Below are positions 17,728 through 27,260 of a stretch of DNA of 64,000 bases, piece after piece. How positions within the stretch are numbered: the stretch's first letter is position 1; each line of letters opens with the position of its first letter. The notes under the pieces were generated by a model that was not told the DNA's origin, ran no database searches, and worked only from the letters and a program-made list of their open reading frames with translations. The stretch comes from Candidatus Thiodiazotropha sp. (ex Myrtea sp. 'scaly one' KF741663). Lineage in GTDB: Bacteria; Pseudomonadota; Gammaproteobacteria; Chromatiales; Chromatiaceae. The position numbers and the translations under genes are program-made. The stretch lies in contig JAHXIQ010000001.1 of assembly GCA_025655555.1 (NCBI GenBank), forward strand, positions 496,001-560,000, in the 5' to 3' direction.

Positions 17728-18699
17728 ATGAAACGCAGAGATTTTCTCAAGGCGTCTCTCGGTGGCACAGCGGCACTACTAGGTAGCGGCTCGGCTGAAG
17801 CAAGAGGCAATCTGGAGCCCACCGAAGAAGCCATCGGCATGCTGTTTGACTCCACACTCTGCATCGGTTGCAAGGCCTGTGTCAGCAAGTGTAAAGAGGT
17901 CAATGGTATGCCACCTGTCCCCATGGGCGATGAGACCCAATATGACGCGGCATTTGATCTCTCACCCAAGACTCTGAATGTCATCAAGGTCTACACAGCG
18001 GGTGAAGGCACGCATAAAGATCAGACAGAAGACGGTTTTGCTTTCGAAAAGCGCAGCTGCATGCACTGTGTCGACCCCGGGTGTGTTTCTGTCTGTCCGG
18101 TAACCGCACTCGTGCGTCATCCCAAAACCGGCATTGTTACCTACGATGCCGATGCCTGCATCGGCTGCCGTACCTGCATGACCGGCTGCCCCTACAATGT
18201 ACCCCAGTTCGATTACGACAATCCCTTCGGAGAGATCCACAAGTGTCAGATGTGCAATCAGGCGGGGGTGGAAAGAATCGACAACGGCATGATGACAGGT
18301 TGTGCAGAGGCCTGTCCCACCGGTGCGACACTTTTCGGATCCCGCAAAGCCTTGCTGAATGAAGCACAGCGACGCATGACGCTCAAACCCGGTGAGATAT
18401 ACAACTACCCGCGTGGCGATGTACGCGATCCTGATAGCCACCATGAAAAAGCGGTGCCTGAGTACAAGCAACATATCTGGGGTGAAAAGGAGGCCGGCGG
18501 CACGAACGTGTTGCATATCTCTGCGGTACCGTTCGACAAGCTGGGCATGCCCCCGCTGGGAGAACGCTCATACGCCTCTATCTCGGAAACCGTACAACAC
18601 ACCCTGTATCAATATCTGGCCCTGCCGGCTATTGCCCTCGCAGGACTGACCTACGTGGTCCGGCGCAACAACAACGATGATGATGAGGGAGAGTCATGA
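17728..18699 (+). CDS. hybA: Hydrogenase-2 ferredoxin-like subunit HybA
   Basis: Periplasmic 4x[4Fe-4S] protein that links HybO to the membrane subunit HybB. The 323-residue precursor starts with a Tat signal (RRDFLKASLGG). Four cysteine clusters follow: CIGCKACVSKC, CMHCVDPGCVSVCPV, CIGCRTCMTGCPYNVP and CQMC...CAEACPTG. A hydrophobic C-terminal helix (YLALPAIALAGLTYVV) anchors it, as in E. coli HybA. It overlaps hybB by ATGA. Confidence 0.95.
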   Translation: MKRRDFLKASLGGTAALLGSGSAEARGNLEPTEEAIGMLFDSTLCIGCKACVSKCKEVNGMPPVPMGDETQYDAAFDLSPKTLNVIKVYTAGEGTHKDQTEDGFAFEKRSCMHCVDPGCVSVCPVTALVRHPKTGIVTYDADACIGCRTCMTGCPYNVPQFDYDNPFGEIHKCQMCNQAGVERIDNGMMTGCAEACPTGATLFGSRKALLNEAQRRMTLKPGEIYNYPRGDVRDPDSHHEKAVPEYKQHIWGEKEAGGTNVLHISAVPFDKLGMPPLGERSYASISETVQHTLYQYLALPAIALAGLTYVVRRNNNDDDEGES

Positions 18700-19835
18700 G
18701 CGAACATCAACCACTCAAACGACCGATCATCACCCTGCCATTTATCGTGCTCAGTGTGATCGCCCTGATCGGTCTCTATTTTCTCGCCCTGCGCTTCGTC
18801 AACGGGATGGGATTCGTCACCAACCTCAACAGCGGTTATGCCTGGGGACTCTGGGTTGTCTACGATGTGATCGTCGGCACCGCACTGGCTTGTGGCGGCT
18901 ATGCCCTGGCGATCACTGTCTATGTAATGAATAAGGGAAAATATCATCCCTTGATCCGACCCGCCCTGCTTGCCAGCCTGCTGGGTTATGCGCTTGGCGG
19001 ATTGGGTGCTTTCATCGATATGGGGCGCTGGTGGCAGTTCTACAACATCTTCCTGCCCTGGCATATGAACTTCAATTCCGTGATGCTGGAAGTAGGTCTC
19101 TGCGTCGCGACTTATATCCTGGTGCTCTTCATCGAGTTCTCACCGGCTTTTCTGGAGAAGATCGGCGCCAAGGGCCTGTTGAAGGCACTGAACAAAGTGC
19201 TGTTTCTATTTATCGCCCTGGGCGTGCTTCTCCCAACCATGCACCAATCCTCCCTCGGCACCATGCTGATCGCGATGGGTTACAAGGTGCACCCACTGTG
19301 GCAGACGCTGCATATCCAACCACTGCTGGCAGTGCTGACCGCACTCACAATGGGATTCGCCGTGGTGGTTTTTGAGGCATCGTTTTCCGCTGTTGGATTT
19401 CGCCGGCCCTCTGAGACGCCTCTCCTCGCAGGGCTGGGCAAGGCCATCGTTGGCCTGCTGGGTGCATATCTGATCATTCGATTTGCTGAAATTATCCTGC
19501 AGGGAAAACTGGGGCTGATCTTCGCGGGGGATCTGGGCAGTCTGATGTTTTTCCTGGAAACCGCCCTGTTTGCCTTCCCCTTACTGGTGCTACTGTCGCC
19601 TCAACGGCGTCAGAGCGGCCCCTATCTGCTCTATGCGGCTGTGTGCATGCTTCTCGCCGGTGCGCTCTATCGATTTAACGCCTTCCTGATCACCTATGAT
19701 CCAGGTCCCGGCTACAGCTATTTTCCGTCTGTTTCAGAGATCATGGTTACCGCAGGCATCGTGGCCATCGAGATCATGGCTTACCTCGTCGTCGTAAAGA
19801 TGTTCCCCGTGCTACATAACGCAGACCCTGCGTGA
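18696..19835 (+). CDS. hybB: Hydrogenase-2 integral membrane subunit HybB (NrfD family)
   Basis: NrfD/PsrC-family membrane protein of 379 residues with about ten hydrophobic segments. It exchanges electrons with the quinone pool and, in Hyd-2, takes the place of a cytochrome b anchor. Conserved features are SGYAWGLWVVYDVIVGTALA near the start, GRWWQFYNIFLPWHMNFNSV and LPTMHQSSLGTML. The order small subunit-HybA-HybB-large subunit marks the complex as Hyd-2 (group 1c) rather than Hyd-1. Confidence 0.95.
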   Translation: MSEHQPLKRPIITLPFIVLSVIALIGLYFLALRFVNGMGFVTNLNSGYAWGLWVVYDVIVGTALACGGYALAITVYVMNKGKYHPLIRPALLASLLGYALGGLGAFIDMGRWWQFYNIFLPWHMNFNSVMLEVGLCVATYILVLFIEFSPAFLEKIGAKGLLKALNKVLFLFIALGVLLPTMHQSSLGTMLIAMGYKVHPLWQTLHIQPLLAVLTALTMGFAVVVFEASFSAVGFRRPSETPLLAGLGKAIVGLLGAYLIIRFAEIILQGKLGLIFAGDLGSLMFFLETALFAFPLLVLLSPQRRQSGPYLLYAAVCMLLAGALYRFNAFLITYDPGPGYSYFPSVSEIMVTAGIVAIEIMAYLVVVKMFPVLHNADPA

Positions 19836-19859
19836 CAAAGAACTTTAGGAGATTCTGTT

Positions 19860-21563
19860 GTGACAACACGAATTACTGTTGACCCGATTACCCGCATTGA
19901 AGGCCATCTTCGCATCGATGTGGAAGTCGATGATGGCAAAGTGAGCAAGGCCTGGTCGTCCGGTCAGATGTGGCGGGGTATCGAGAAGATCCTGGTCGGT
20001 CGCGACCCCCGTGAGGCCTGGACTTATACCCAACGCTTCTGCGGTGTCTGCACCACGGTACACGCCATTACTTCTGTGCGGGCTGTAGAGAATGCGCTGG
20101 ATCTGGAAGTACCGGTCAATGCCCAGCTGATCCGCAATATCATCCAGTGTGCCCATGCGGTGCAGGATCATATCGTGCACTTCTATCACCTCTCTGCCGT
20201 CGACTGGGTGGATGTGGTTTCCGCACTGGACGCAGACCCGGTCGCTACCGCCAAACTGGCAGAGAGTCTGTCTGACTGGCCGCTCAACGGCCCCCATGAG
20301 ATGAAGGCCGTACAGGAGAGGCTGAAGACCTTCGTCGGCAGTGGACAGCTCGGCCCATTCGCCAGCGGCTACTGGGGCCATCCCGCCATGAAGCTGCCGC
20401 CTGAGGTCAACCTGCTGGCGGTTGCACACTATCTGCAGGCCCTCGATGTGCAGAACTACGCCAACAAGATTGTCGCCATTCTCGGAGGCAAGAGCCCGCA
20501 TATCCAGAACGTAGCCGTCGGTGGGGTGAGTAACTCAATCAGCCACGGGGCACCTTCTGTGCTCAACATTGAGCGCCTGATGCTGATTAAAGGCTTTATC
20601 GACAAGCTGGACCCCTTCGTTAAATCGACCTACCTGACCGATGTCCCGGCAGTCGGGGCCTTCTATCTCGACTGGGCCGGTATCGGCGGCGGGGTGATGA
20701 ACTATCTCACCGTGCCGGACTGCCCCCAGGACACCAAAGGCACCCTATTCGATCTGCCCGGCGGCTACATCGAGAACGGTGATTTGAATTCACTGAAACC
20801 GATCACCACCTTTAACGATAGCTATTTCCGCGACGGTGTTGCCGAAAGCTCCAGACATGCCTGGTATGAAGGTGAAAAGGCACTGCATCCCTGGGAAGGC
20901 GAAACCGAACCCGAGTACACCGACTTTCAAGACGATGGGAAATACTCCTGGGTCAAGGCACCGACTTTTTACGACAAACGCGCCGAGGTCGGCCCTCTGG
21001 CGGATGTTCTGGTCGGTGTCGCCACAGGCAACGCCCGCTATAAGAAATATCTCGATCAGGCCATGGGCACGCTGAAAGCCGTTTCACAAAACCCCGACAT
21101 ACCTCTGGCAGCCATTCACTCGACCATCGGCCGTCATGCAGCACGCGCTGTGCGCTGTGCAGTCATGATGGACACCCTGAAAGATCAATGGCAGAAACTG
21201 GTCGATAATATCGGTACCGGTGACACTGATACTTTCAACGCGCCCGTATTCCCCAAAGGTGAAATCAAGGGTGTTGGATTCCATCAGGCTCCCCGCGGCA
21301 CCCTATCCCATTGGGTGGTGATCGAGGACGGTAAAATTAAAAATTACCAGGCGGTTGTGCCCAGCACCTGGAATGCCGGCCCCCGCGATGCGAATGGAGA
21401 GATCGGTCCCTACGAATCCTCCCTGCTCGACAATCCGGTCGCCGACCCGGAGAAACCGTTGGAAGTGTTACGTACTGTCCACTCCTTCGATCCCTGTATC
21501 GCTTGTGCCATTCACATGGTGGATACGGAACAGAACGAGATCGTCAAGGTCAAGGCACTGTGA
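19860..21563 (+). CDS. hybC: [NiFe] hydrogenase large (catalytic) subunit HybC
   Basis: Carries the NiFe(CN)2CO centre that splits or forms H2. The 567-residue precursor starts at a GTG preceded by AGGAG. N-terminal DPITRIEGHLRIDVEV and L1 motif RFCGVCTTVHAI (CxxCxxxH) are intact, as is the C-terminal L2 motif DPCIACAIH. After this His a 15-residue tail (MVDTEQNEIVKVKAL) remains, the peptide removed by the endopeptidase encoded next door once nickel is inserted. It is expected to be exported with HybO by the Tat system. Confidence 0.97.
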   Translation: MTTRITVDPITRIEGHLRIDVEVDDGKVSKAWSSGQMWRGIEKILVGRDPREAWTYTQRFCGVCTTVHAITSVRAVENALDLEVPVNAQLIRNIIQCAHAVQDHIVHFYHLSAVDWVDVVSALDADPVATAKLAESLSDWPLNGPHEMKAVQERLKTFVGSGQLGPFASGYWGHPAMKLPPEVNLLAVAHYLQALDVQNYANKIVAILGGKSPHIQNVAVGGVSNSISHGAPSVLNIERLMLIKGFIDKLDPFVKSTYLTDVPAVGAFYLDWAGIGGGVMNYLTVPDCPQDTKGTLFDLPGGYIENGDLNSLKPITTFNDSYFRDGVAESSRHAWYEGEKALHPWEGETEPEYTDFQDDGKYSWVKAPTFYDKRAEVGPLADVLVGVATGNARYKKYLDQAMGTLKAVSQNPDIPLAAIHSTIGRHAARAVRCAVMMDTLKDQWQKLVDNIGTGDTDTFNAPVFPKGEIKGVGFHQAPRGTLSHWVVIEDGKIKNYQAVVPSTWNAGPRDANGEIGPYESSLLDNPVADPEKPLEVLRTVHSFDPCIACAIHMVDTEQNEIVKVKAL

Positions 21564-21588
21564 TCAATCATCGAGAGGTCATTCACTG

Positions 21589-22143
21589 ATGGAGCGTTCG
21601 AACAAGCAGATTCTCATCATCGGCATGGGCAATGTCCTGATGCAGGACGAAGGTGTCGGCGTACGTGCCGTGGAGGAGCTGGAACACCGCTATCTCATAC
21701 CCGAGGGGGTTGAGGTGGTTGATGGTGGCACCACCGGCATGGAACTCTTCGAGCCCATGAGAAATGCCAGGACAATCATCATCGCCGATGCCGTCAACAC
21801 CGGCGCACCCCACGGTACGTTGGTGCGTATCGCCAACCATGAGATCCCGGCTTTTTTTCAGACCAAACTCTCGAATCATCAGCTTGGCGTCTCCGACCTG
21901 CTTGCCCTGCTGACACTGAAGGGTGAGATGCCGGATCAGGTCACCATCATCGGCATGGTGCCCCATGCGCTGGAGAATCGCCTGGGCCTGACCCCCGAGG
22001 CTGCGCAGGGTTTAGAGAGTATGGTCCTGATGCTGGTGGAAGAGTTGAAGACACTCGGCATTGAGCTTCAGCCTCGCAGCCAGGTCTCCGACGGTCACTG
22101 GAAAAAAGAAGCCGAACAGGAAACCCGCCTGTCATGTGCGTAG
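21589..22143 (+). CDS. hybD: Hydrogenase maturation endopeptidase HybD
   Basis: Cleaves the C-terminal tail of HybC after nickel insertion. The 184-residue protein has the M52-family block ILIIGMGNVLMQDEGVGVRA at the N-terminus, with the nickel-binding Glu, VEVVDGGTTGMELFE with its Asp, and SNHQLGVSDLLALL with the His. An in-frame start at 21355 would place translation inside hybC; the ATG at 21589 follows a GAGAGG and gives the family N-terminus. Overlaps the next gene by ten bases. Confidence 0.95.
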   Translation: MERSNKQILIIGMGNVLMQDEGVGVRAVEELEHRYLIPEGVEVVDGGTTGMELFEPMRNARTIIIADAVNTGAPHGTLVRIANHEIPAFFQTKLSNHQLGVSDLLALLTLKGEMPDQVTIIGMVPHALENRLGLTPEAAQGLESMVLMLVEELKTLGIELQPRSQVSDGHWKKEAEQETRLSCA

Positions 22144-22406
22144 GCATCCCGGCGCAGGTCATTGAAGCGGGTGAGTTTGTCTCCCGTTGCCGTACCCGCA
22201 ACGGTGAAGAGTCAATCAACATGATGCTGACCGGTGCCCAGCCGGCGGGTACCTGGTTATTGACCTTCCTCGGCTCCGCACGCGAGGTTATCAGTGAGCA
22301 GGATGCACGCCACATCGACAAAGCCCTGGATGGACTCAGCGCCATCATGAGCCATGACGAAGATATCGATGTCGACCACTATTTTCCCGGTCTAGCCGAA
22401 ACCTGA
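22134..22406 (+). CDS. hybG: HypC/HybG-family hydrogenase maturation chaperone
   Basis: A 90-residue HypC-family protein beginning MCVGIPAQVIEAG. Cys2 is the conserved residue that works with HypD in delivering the Fe(CN)2CO group to the large subunit. The family signature VGxPxxV is clear; the C-terminal half is acidic. In E. coli HybG is the paralogue dedicated to Hyd-2, and location beside hybD favours that name; no other hyp genes are in the window, so a general HypC role is possible. Confidence 0.9.
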   Translation: MCVGIPAQVIEAGEFVSRCRTRNGEESINMMLTGAQPAGTWLLTFLGSAREVISEQDARHIDKALDGLSAIMSHDEDIDVDHYFPGLAET

Positions 22407-22432
22407 TCGCAACACCGTTTGGAAACAATCAC

Positions 22433-23032
22433 ATGCCTGAACTCGACTCACTCACCCAGCGAATTGAAGAGACCTTCACCCGTATCGAGCAGGAGCAGAT
22501 GAAGGGTATCCCCCTACTCAACCCAAACCTGAAAGTGCAGACCAGCAGCTTCCAATTATTTGAAGAGCGTATTGTCGGTATCGTGATCACGCCCTGGCTG
22601 ATGAACCTGATCCTGTTTCCCGCCGAGGGAGAGGATTGGAGTGACTTGACCCTGGGAGAGAAACAGACACACCGTTTTCCTGCCAATGAATACCGCTTCA
22701 TGGTGAATGAATTCGAGGGGATTGGTCAGTGCCAGACTCACTCTTTGCACTCACCCATGCATGAATTCATGGACCAGGACCACGCCGTCGCCGCTGCTGA
22801 AAGCTTCATGCAGACACTGATGGTGGAAGTGGAGCATCCAGAGCAGGACCCCCATGATGAAGAGCTGCTGGGCCGCATACTGCGCGGCGAGGAGACTCCT
22901 GAAATCGAGATGGACGGGTTTGCTCTGGCTGAAGAGAAGATAGCCGAACAGGAAGGCTGTCAAAGTGAATCCGTTGAACCCGGCATCACACGTCGCGACC
23001 TATTGCGAGGCGTCTGCCGGCGGGAAGGCTGA
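22433..23032 (+). CDS. hybE: Hydrogenase assembly chaperone HybE
   Basis: Family of chaperones that bind the Tat-dependent small subunit precursor before export. The 199-residue protein has the core MKGIPLLNPNLKVQ, GIVITPWLMNLILFP, RFPANEYRFM and LHSPMHEF. The C-terminus ends ITRRDLLRGVC; a similar RR-x-LL-x-G ending occurs in E. coli HybE (RRALLFG), so it looks like a conserved Tat-signal mimic rather than a fusion. It is longer than E. coli HybE (162) because of an acidic linker. Last gene of the hyb operon, followed by a terminator. Confidence 0.9.
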   Translation: MPELDSLTQRIEETFTRIEQEQMKGIPLLNPNLKVQTSSFQLFEERIVGIVITPWLMNLILFPAEGEDWSDLTLGEKQTHRFPANEYRFMVNEFEGIGQCQTHSLHSPMHEFMDQDHAVAAAESFMQTLMVEVEHPEQDPHDEELLGRILRGEETPEIEMDGFALAEEKIAEQEGCQSESVEPGITRRDLLRGVCRREG

Positions 23033-23036
23033 GGCA

Positions 23037-23070
23037 CAAAAAAAGGTGCGATCTCGTCGCACCTTTTAAA
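23037..23070. terminator. Bidirectional terminator between hybE and the chemoreceptor gene
   Basis: An 11-bp perfect stem, AAAAGGTGCGA (23041-23051) with TCGCACCTTTT (23057-23067), five-base loop, A-run on the left and TTTT in the right arm. It can end both converging transcripts. Confidence 0.9.
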
Positions 23071-23135
23071 AAATCAGTTTGTACCCAATCTCCGAATGGC
23101 CCCAGAATCCGGGGCCACCGATAAGGCTAGCTTGC

Positions 23136-24743
23136 CTACACCTTGAACTGATTGACCATCTTGTCGAGTTGGGCGGAGATCTGTGCCACCTCTTCACTCT
23201 CCTTGAGCGTCCTGCAGGTACCTTCTGCGGTCTGATGCGAAACCTCATTGATGGCAATGATGTTCTTGTTGATTTCGCTGACCACCGAGGTCTGCTCCGA
23301 GGCTGCCGTAGCGATCACTGAGTTCATCTCACTGATCGATTCGACTGCACCGGAAATCTCCGCCAATGCCTCTCCGGCGCGGCTGGAGTCGGATACACTT
23401 TGGTCCGCATCTTTTTTACTGCTATCCATCACGTGAACGGCCTGATTCGAGGCTGAAACCAACTGCTCAATGATATCCTGGATTTCGTGTGTCGCCTCTT
23501 GTGTGCGTTGCGCCAGGTTACGAACCTCATCCGCCACCACGGCAAACCCGCGTCCCTGCTCACCGGCCCGTGCTGCCTCAATTGCAGCATTCAGCGCAAG
23601 CAAGTTAGTTTGTTCGGCGATTGCGGTAATCGACTCGGAAACCTGTCCGATGCTCTGCGTGCCTTCAGCCAGTTGGCGCACTACCACAGCCGCATCATCC
23701 ACCCGACTGGCGAGACGTGTAATGGAATTGGAAACCTCGGCAACCACGTCTTTACCTGAATCCGCATTGGTTTTCGCCTCGATCGCTGCCTGTTCGGCGC
23801 TGGCTGCGTTCCTCGCAACTTCCTCGGCGGCCACCGAAAGCTCACCGATAGCCACGGTCAGTTGTCCGGTCTCTTTTTCCTGCTCATCAACCCCATCACG
23901 GGTCTTCTTGGTCACGCTGGCAAGCTGATCTGCAGAGTTCGCCAATCCATCCATGGTCTTCGCCAGATCATCGATTGTCGGCTGAAATTTATCCAGCATC
24001 TGATTGACTGCCTCGCCTACGTGACGGAATTCGTCATTGGTGCCAAGGGTGACTCTCGGGCGTAGATCCGACTCAGTGCCAATTTTATTCATGGTGGCCT
24101 TCAATCCATTAAGTGGCTTGATTACCACTTTCCGCATGATCAAATTGATCACAAACAGACCGACAATCAGCACCAGGAAGTTGATGACGCCACTGATTAG
24201 CAGCTCATCATGAATCGCTTTATCGCGGGCCTCTAACGAAAAAGTCAGACGACCTGCGCCAAGAATCGTGCCTTCAGGCAAAGCATGGCATGTCAGGCAA
24301 TTGGTGCCGTTTCGGTCGGAAACCGCTGCGAAAGGCTCAATGATGGTCAGCAACCGTTTACCTTTAACTGTTTCGACCTGTACGATCTTTTCGCCACTGA
24401 GCGCTCGCCTGTCAAGGTCATCCAACGGCTTTTCATGATCGAAGCCGGGACCGAATGTCCCATTGACCGCTTCACCACGAAGCATTCGCACCTCGACGAC
24501 GCCATCCCGTTTCTGGATCTTCTCCCGTAGCATCTCCCGATTACCCATGGTGCCGGTAAACATCATGGCGTTCATGCTATCGAGGTAGCCGTGCAGAACA
24601 TCAAATATCTGATGCTCCGTCAGCCTGAGGAGCCGATCTTTCTGCTGTTCTGCAGAGTAGATGGTCACTACAGACATGATCAGGATAAAGATCAGTGCCA
24701 TAGGTGTCAGAATTTTCCACTGCACCGAAATATACTTTTTCAT
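23136..24743 (-). CDS. Methyl-accepting chemotaxis protein with a periplasmic c-type heme motif
   Basis: A 535-residue transmembrane chemoreceptor. Membrane helices lie at about residues 10-29 and 175-198, enclosing a periplasmic sensor with CLTCH (C149, C152, H153), a c-type heme attachment site. A HAMP segment follows, then an MCP signalling domain whose tip [20 protein letters not shown] is highly conserved. The C-terminus has no CheR-tethering pentapeptide. Heme in the sensor suggests detection of oxygen, NO or redox state; similar heme-Cache receptors are known in Geobacter. The start MKKYISVQW at 24743 is chosen because the longer form adds 11 residues ahead of the normal membrane anchor. 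Confidence 0.9.
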   Translation of the reverse strand: MKKYISVQWKILTPMALIFILIMSVVTIYSAEQQKDRLLRLTEHQIFDVLHGYLDSMNAMMFTGTMGNREMLREKIQKRDGVVEVRMLRGEAVNGTFGPGFDHEKPLDDLDRRALSGEKIVQVETVKGKRLLTIIEPFAAVSDRNGTNCLTCHALPEGTILGAGRLTFSLEARDKAIHDELLISGVINFLVLIVGLFVINLIMRKVVIKPLNGLKATMNKIGTESDLRPRVTLGTNDEFRHVGEAVNQMLDKFQPTIDDLAKTMDGLANSADQLASVTKKTRDGVDEQEKETGQLTVAIGELSVAAEEVARNAASAEQAAIEAKTNADSGKDVVAEVSNSITRLASRVDDAAVVVRQLAEGTQSIGQVSESITAIAEQTNLLALNAAIEAARAGEQGRGFAVVADEVRNLAQRTQEATHEIQDIIEQLVSASNQAVHVMDSSKKDADQSVSDSSRAGEALAEISGAVESISEMNSVIATAASEQTSVVSEINKNIIAINEVSHQTAEGTCRTLKESEEVAQISAQLDKMVNQFKV

Positions 24744-24988
24744 GGTCAATAACCCACTTCGAATAACTAAACTCATTCACTCGATAGCTAGTATGTCGGC
24801 AAGCTTTCACAACACTTGAGGAATTTACTGCGTAAGCTTCGAAAGCCTAAAGATTCGCAAATACCTCCCGATAACCTCACTGAACCGACCATTGGGATAC
24901 GCCCAATGTTGGCAGTACCCGGAGGCGGCATTAATTGTGATGCCAGCTAATACCGGCTTGAGAATGAAGTCATTGCGGGAGTCCTTTC

Positions 24989-25306
24989 ATGGAAAAATAT
25001 ATTTTTTTGGCCCTTTTCCTCCTCACTTTTGTGAGTGGCGCTGTACATGCAGACCAGACCTTGGCCATGCAGTCCGGATGCCTGGGCTGTCACAAAGTCG
25101 ACGTCAAACTGGTTGGCCCAGCATTCAAAGATGTGGCAGCTAAATACGCCGCCGACCCCTCGGAGATCGATCGGCTGACAAGCAAGGTAAAGGCAGGCAG
25201 CACACCTGGCGAACCTTTAGTCTGGGGTAGTGTGGCCATGCCGCCCAACATGGCGCCACCGGAAAAAATCAAACAGGTCATCGAGTGGGTGATGACACTG
25301 AACTAG
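24989..25306 (+). CDS. Small periplasmic cytochrome c (class I, c551-like)
   Basis: A 105-residue monoheme cytochrome. A signal peptide (FLALFLLTFVSGAVHA) precedes a mature domain of about 83 residues with CLGCH near its N-terminus, VGPAFKDVAAKY and the Met ligand region GSVAMPPNMAPPEKIKQVIEW, the layout of cytochrome c551/c-552 electron carriers. It could carry electrons between periplasmic dehydrogenases and a terminal oxidase or reductase. It is monocistronic and divergent from the heme chemoreceptor gene. Confidence 0.93.
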   Translation: MEKYIFLALFLLTFVSGAVHADQTLAMQSGCLGCHKVDVKLVGPAFKDVAAKYAADPSEIDRLTSKVKAGSTPGEPLVWGSVAMPPNMAPPEKIKQVIEWVMTLN

Positions 25307-25536
25307 AGCGTCTTTGATGCTGATTAATCACTTTTTCAGCGTCAAGCCTCTGATTCACAAGATTTGTAGAGTCATCCGTTTCAACGATACGACTTACCTG
25401 TAATAATGATTTCGATAATTAAGATCAACAATACGCCTTGCCTATTTTTTTCTGGGGACAGCGCTTCCATCCAAAGGAAAAAGCATGATCCGCGTGGCGA
25501 ATGAAGTAGTTGCAAATAACATTGAGGAGCAAATCC

Positions 25537-25917
25537 ATGTTCACCCCTAAAACCGTATCCTTTGCCTCAGCGCTTTCCCTCATGCTGTTGGTTGGTTGCA
25601 GTGCCGGGCCGGCTGCAGTCAGTTTCAAATCCGAGGTCAAACCGCTGATCGACAAATATTGTACGGAATGCCATACACAAGGTGGCGCCGGTGCAGAAGC
25701 AAGCGGCTTTGTGACAGAAAACTATGCCGCTGTCATGAAAGGCACCAAGTTCGGTCCAGTAATCGTAGCAGGAGACCCGCTCTCCAGTTCATTCTATCGA
25801 CTGGTTGCCGGCAAGGTCGATCCGTCGATCCGCATGCCACACGGCAAAGAAGCCCTTTCGCCTGAAGAGATTGTGAAAATTGAGCTGTGGATTGAGCAGG
25901 GTGCGAAAAACAACTAA
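25537..25917 (+). CDS. Lipoprotein cytochrome c-like protein
   Basis: A 126-residue protein with a lipoprotein signal (LLVGC, Cys about residue 20) and one heme motif YCTECH followed by a Gly-rich turn, VTENYAAVMKGTKFGP, and RMPHGKEALSPEEIVKIELW. The layout matches the small PSCyt1/'planctomycete-type' cytochrome c domains in which a Met in the RMPHG turn is a likely ligand. ATG at 25537 has GAGGAG upstream and is preferred to the one at 25510. Electron partner unknown. Confidence 0.85.
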   Translation: MFTPKTVSFASALSLMLLVGCSAGPAAVSFKSEVKPLIDKYCTECHTQGGAGAEASGFVTENYAAVMKGTKFGPVIVAGDPLSSSFYRLVAGKVDPSIRMPHGKEALSPEEIVKIELWIEQGAKNN

Positions 25918-25939
25918 ACCACAACCTGTGGATTATTAA

Positions 25940-25963
25940 CCCGGCCTTCCAAGCAAGGCCGGG
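25940..25963 (+). terminator. Probable terminator hairpin after the lipoprotein cytochrome gene
   Basis: A 9-bp perfect stem CCCGGCCTT / AAGGCCGGG with a six-base loop, followed by ATGTTCGTTT, a weak T-tract. Confidence 0.6.
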
Positions 25964-26093
25964 ATGTTCGTTTCCATCTCAATGTCTTTGGCCAAAGACA
26001 CCCAATACCTCATGGTCATCACCCCCTTTTTATAGACTCTCCTAACCGTTATGATGTGTGCCTTTACACATCATGATCGGGCAAGAGAATCCA

Positions 26094-26663
26094 ATGAAAA
26101 GACTTACACAACGATTACTGACACTCCTGCTGCTAGTCGGCATCACTACCGGAAACGCATGGGCAGAGACCGTTCAGGTCGAGATGGTGACCTCTATGGG
26201 CAGCATCAAGCTGGAACTCGACAGGGATAAGGCACCTGAGACAGTCGATAATTTCGTACAGTACGTTCGTGACGGTTTTTTCGACGGTACGATCTTTCAC
26301 CGGGTTATTAAGGGTTTCATGATTCAGGGGGGTGGCTTCACACCTGATATGAAAAAGAAATCGACACGTGCGCCGATTCAAAACGAAGCCAAAAACGGCT
26401 TAAAGAATATGCGCGGCACCCTTGCCATGGCGAGAACTTCTGATCCCCACTCAGCCACTGCACAATTTTTCATCAACCACAAAGACAACGCTTTTCTTGA
26501 CTATCCCAGCCGTGACGGATGGGGTTATGCGGTTTTCGGCAAGGTAACAGACGGCATGGACGTAGTTGACGCTATTGCCAGCGAGATGACTGGGACCAAA
26601 AACGGTATGCGTGATGTACCAAAAAAATCCGTCTTGATTGAAAAGGCCACTGTGATCGAATAG
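26094..26663 (+). CDS. ppiA: Periplasmic peptidyl-prolyl cis-trans isomerase (cyclophilin PpiA type)
   Basis: A 189-residue cyclophilin with a signal peptide ([17 protein letters not shown]). The cyclophilin core is complete: [38 protein letters not shown] with the catalytic Arg, [17 protein letters not shown] and [14 protein letters not shown]. It helps fold exported proteins. A paralogue without a signal peptide follows 57 bases downstream, so the pair covers periplasm and cytoplasm. Confidence 0.94.
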   Translation: MKRLTQRLLTLLLLVGITTGNAWAETVQVEMVTSMGSIKLELDRDKAPETVDNFVQYVRDGFFDGTIFHRVIKGFMIQGGGFTPDMKKKSTRAPIQNEAKNGLKNMRGTLAMARTSDPHSATAQFFINHKDNAFLDYPSRDGWGYAVFGKVTDGMDVVDAIASEMTGTKNGMRDVPKKSVLIEKATVIE

Positions 26664-26720
26664 TGCGCATCGTACCTAAGATTGACTGCAGAATTCATTT
26701 TTAAATAAACAGGAATCCCT

Positions 26721-27212
26721 ATGATCACGTTAACCACTAATTTAGGCCCCATCGTTATTGAACTGGACGAGGCCAATGCTCCCAAGAGTTGTGAAAATTT
26801 CAAACAGTACGTCAAAGATGGCTTTTTTGACGGTACCATTTTTCACCGGGTCATCGACAATTTTATGATCCAGGGTGGCGGCTTCCAACCCGGCATGATT
26901 CAGAAACAGACCCGCGACCCTATCGAGAATGAGGCCAAGAACGGCCTATCCAATGAGGCAGGCACCATTGCCATGGCGCGTACGATGGAACCCCACTCCG
27001 CCACGGCCCAGTTTTTTATTAACGTATCCAACAACAAGTTTCTCGATCATCCCGGACAGGACGGCTGGGGTTACTGCGTCTTCGGTAAGGTCAGCAGCGG
27101 CATGGATGTCATCAACCAGATCAAGGACGTGGAAACGACAACACGCGCAGGCCATCAGGATGTGCCGGCAGAAGACATCATTATTGAAAAAGCGGAAATC
27201 AGCGAAGATTAG
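26721..27212 (+). CDS. ppiB: Cytoplasmic peptidyl-prolyl cis-trans isomerase (cyclophilin PpiB type)
   Basis: A 163-residue single-domain cyclophilin without signal peptide. It carries [36 protein letters not shown] and YCVFGKVSSGMDVINQI. The sequence is closely similar to the preceding gene, so the pair probably arose by duplication. In E. coli and many proteobacteria ppiB sits next to lpxH, as here. Confidence 0.96.
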   Translation: MITLTTNLGPIVIELDEANAPKSCENFKQYVKDGFFDGTIFHRVIDNFMIQGGGFQPGMIQKQTRDPIENEAKNGLSNEAGTIAMARTMEPHSATAQFFINVSNNKFLDHPGQDGWGYCVFGKVSSGMDVINQIKDVETTTRAGHQDVPAEDIIIEKAEISED

Positions 27213-27260
27213 TGCACAACTTCTGTGTAGTCCCTCTATTTGAGATCGTTGGAGTACTAG

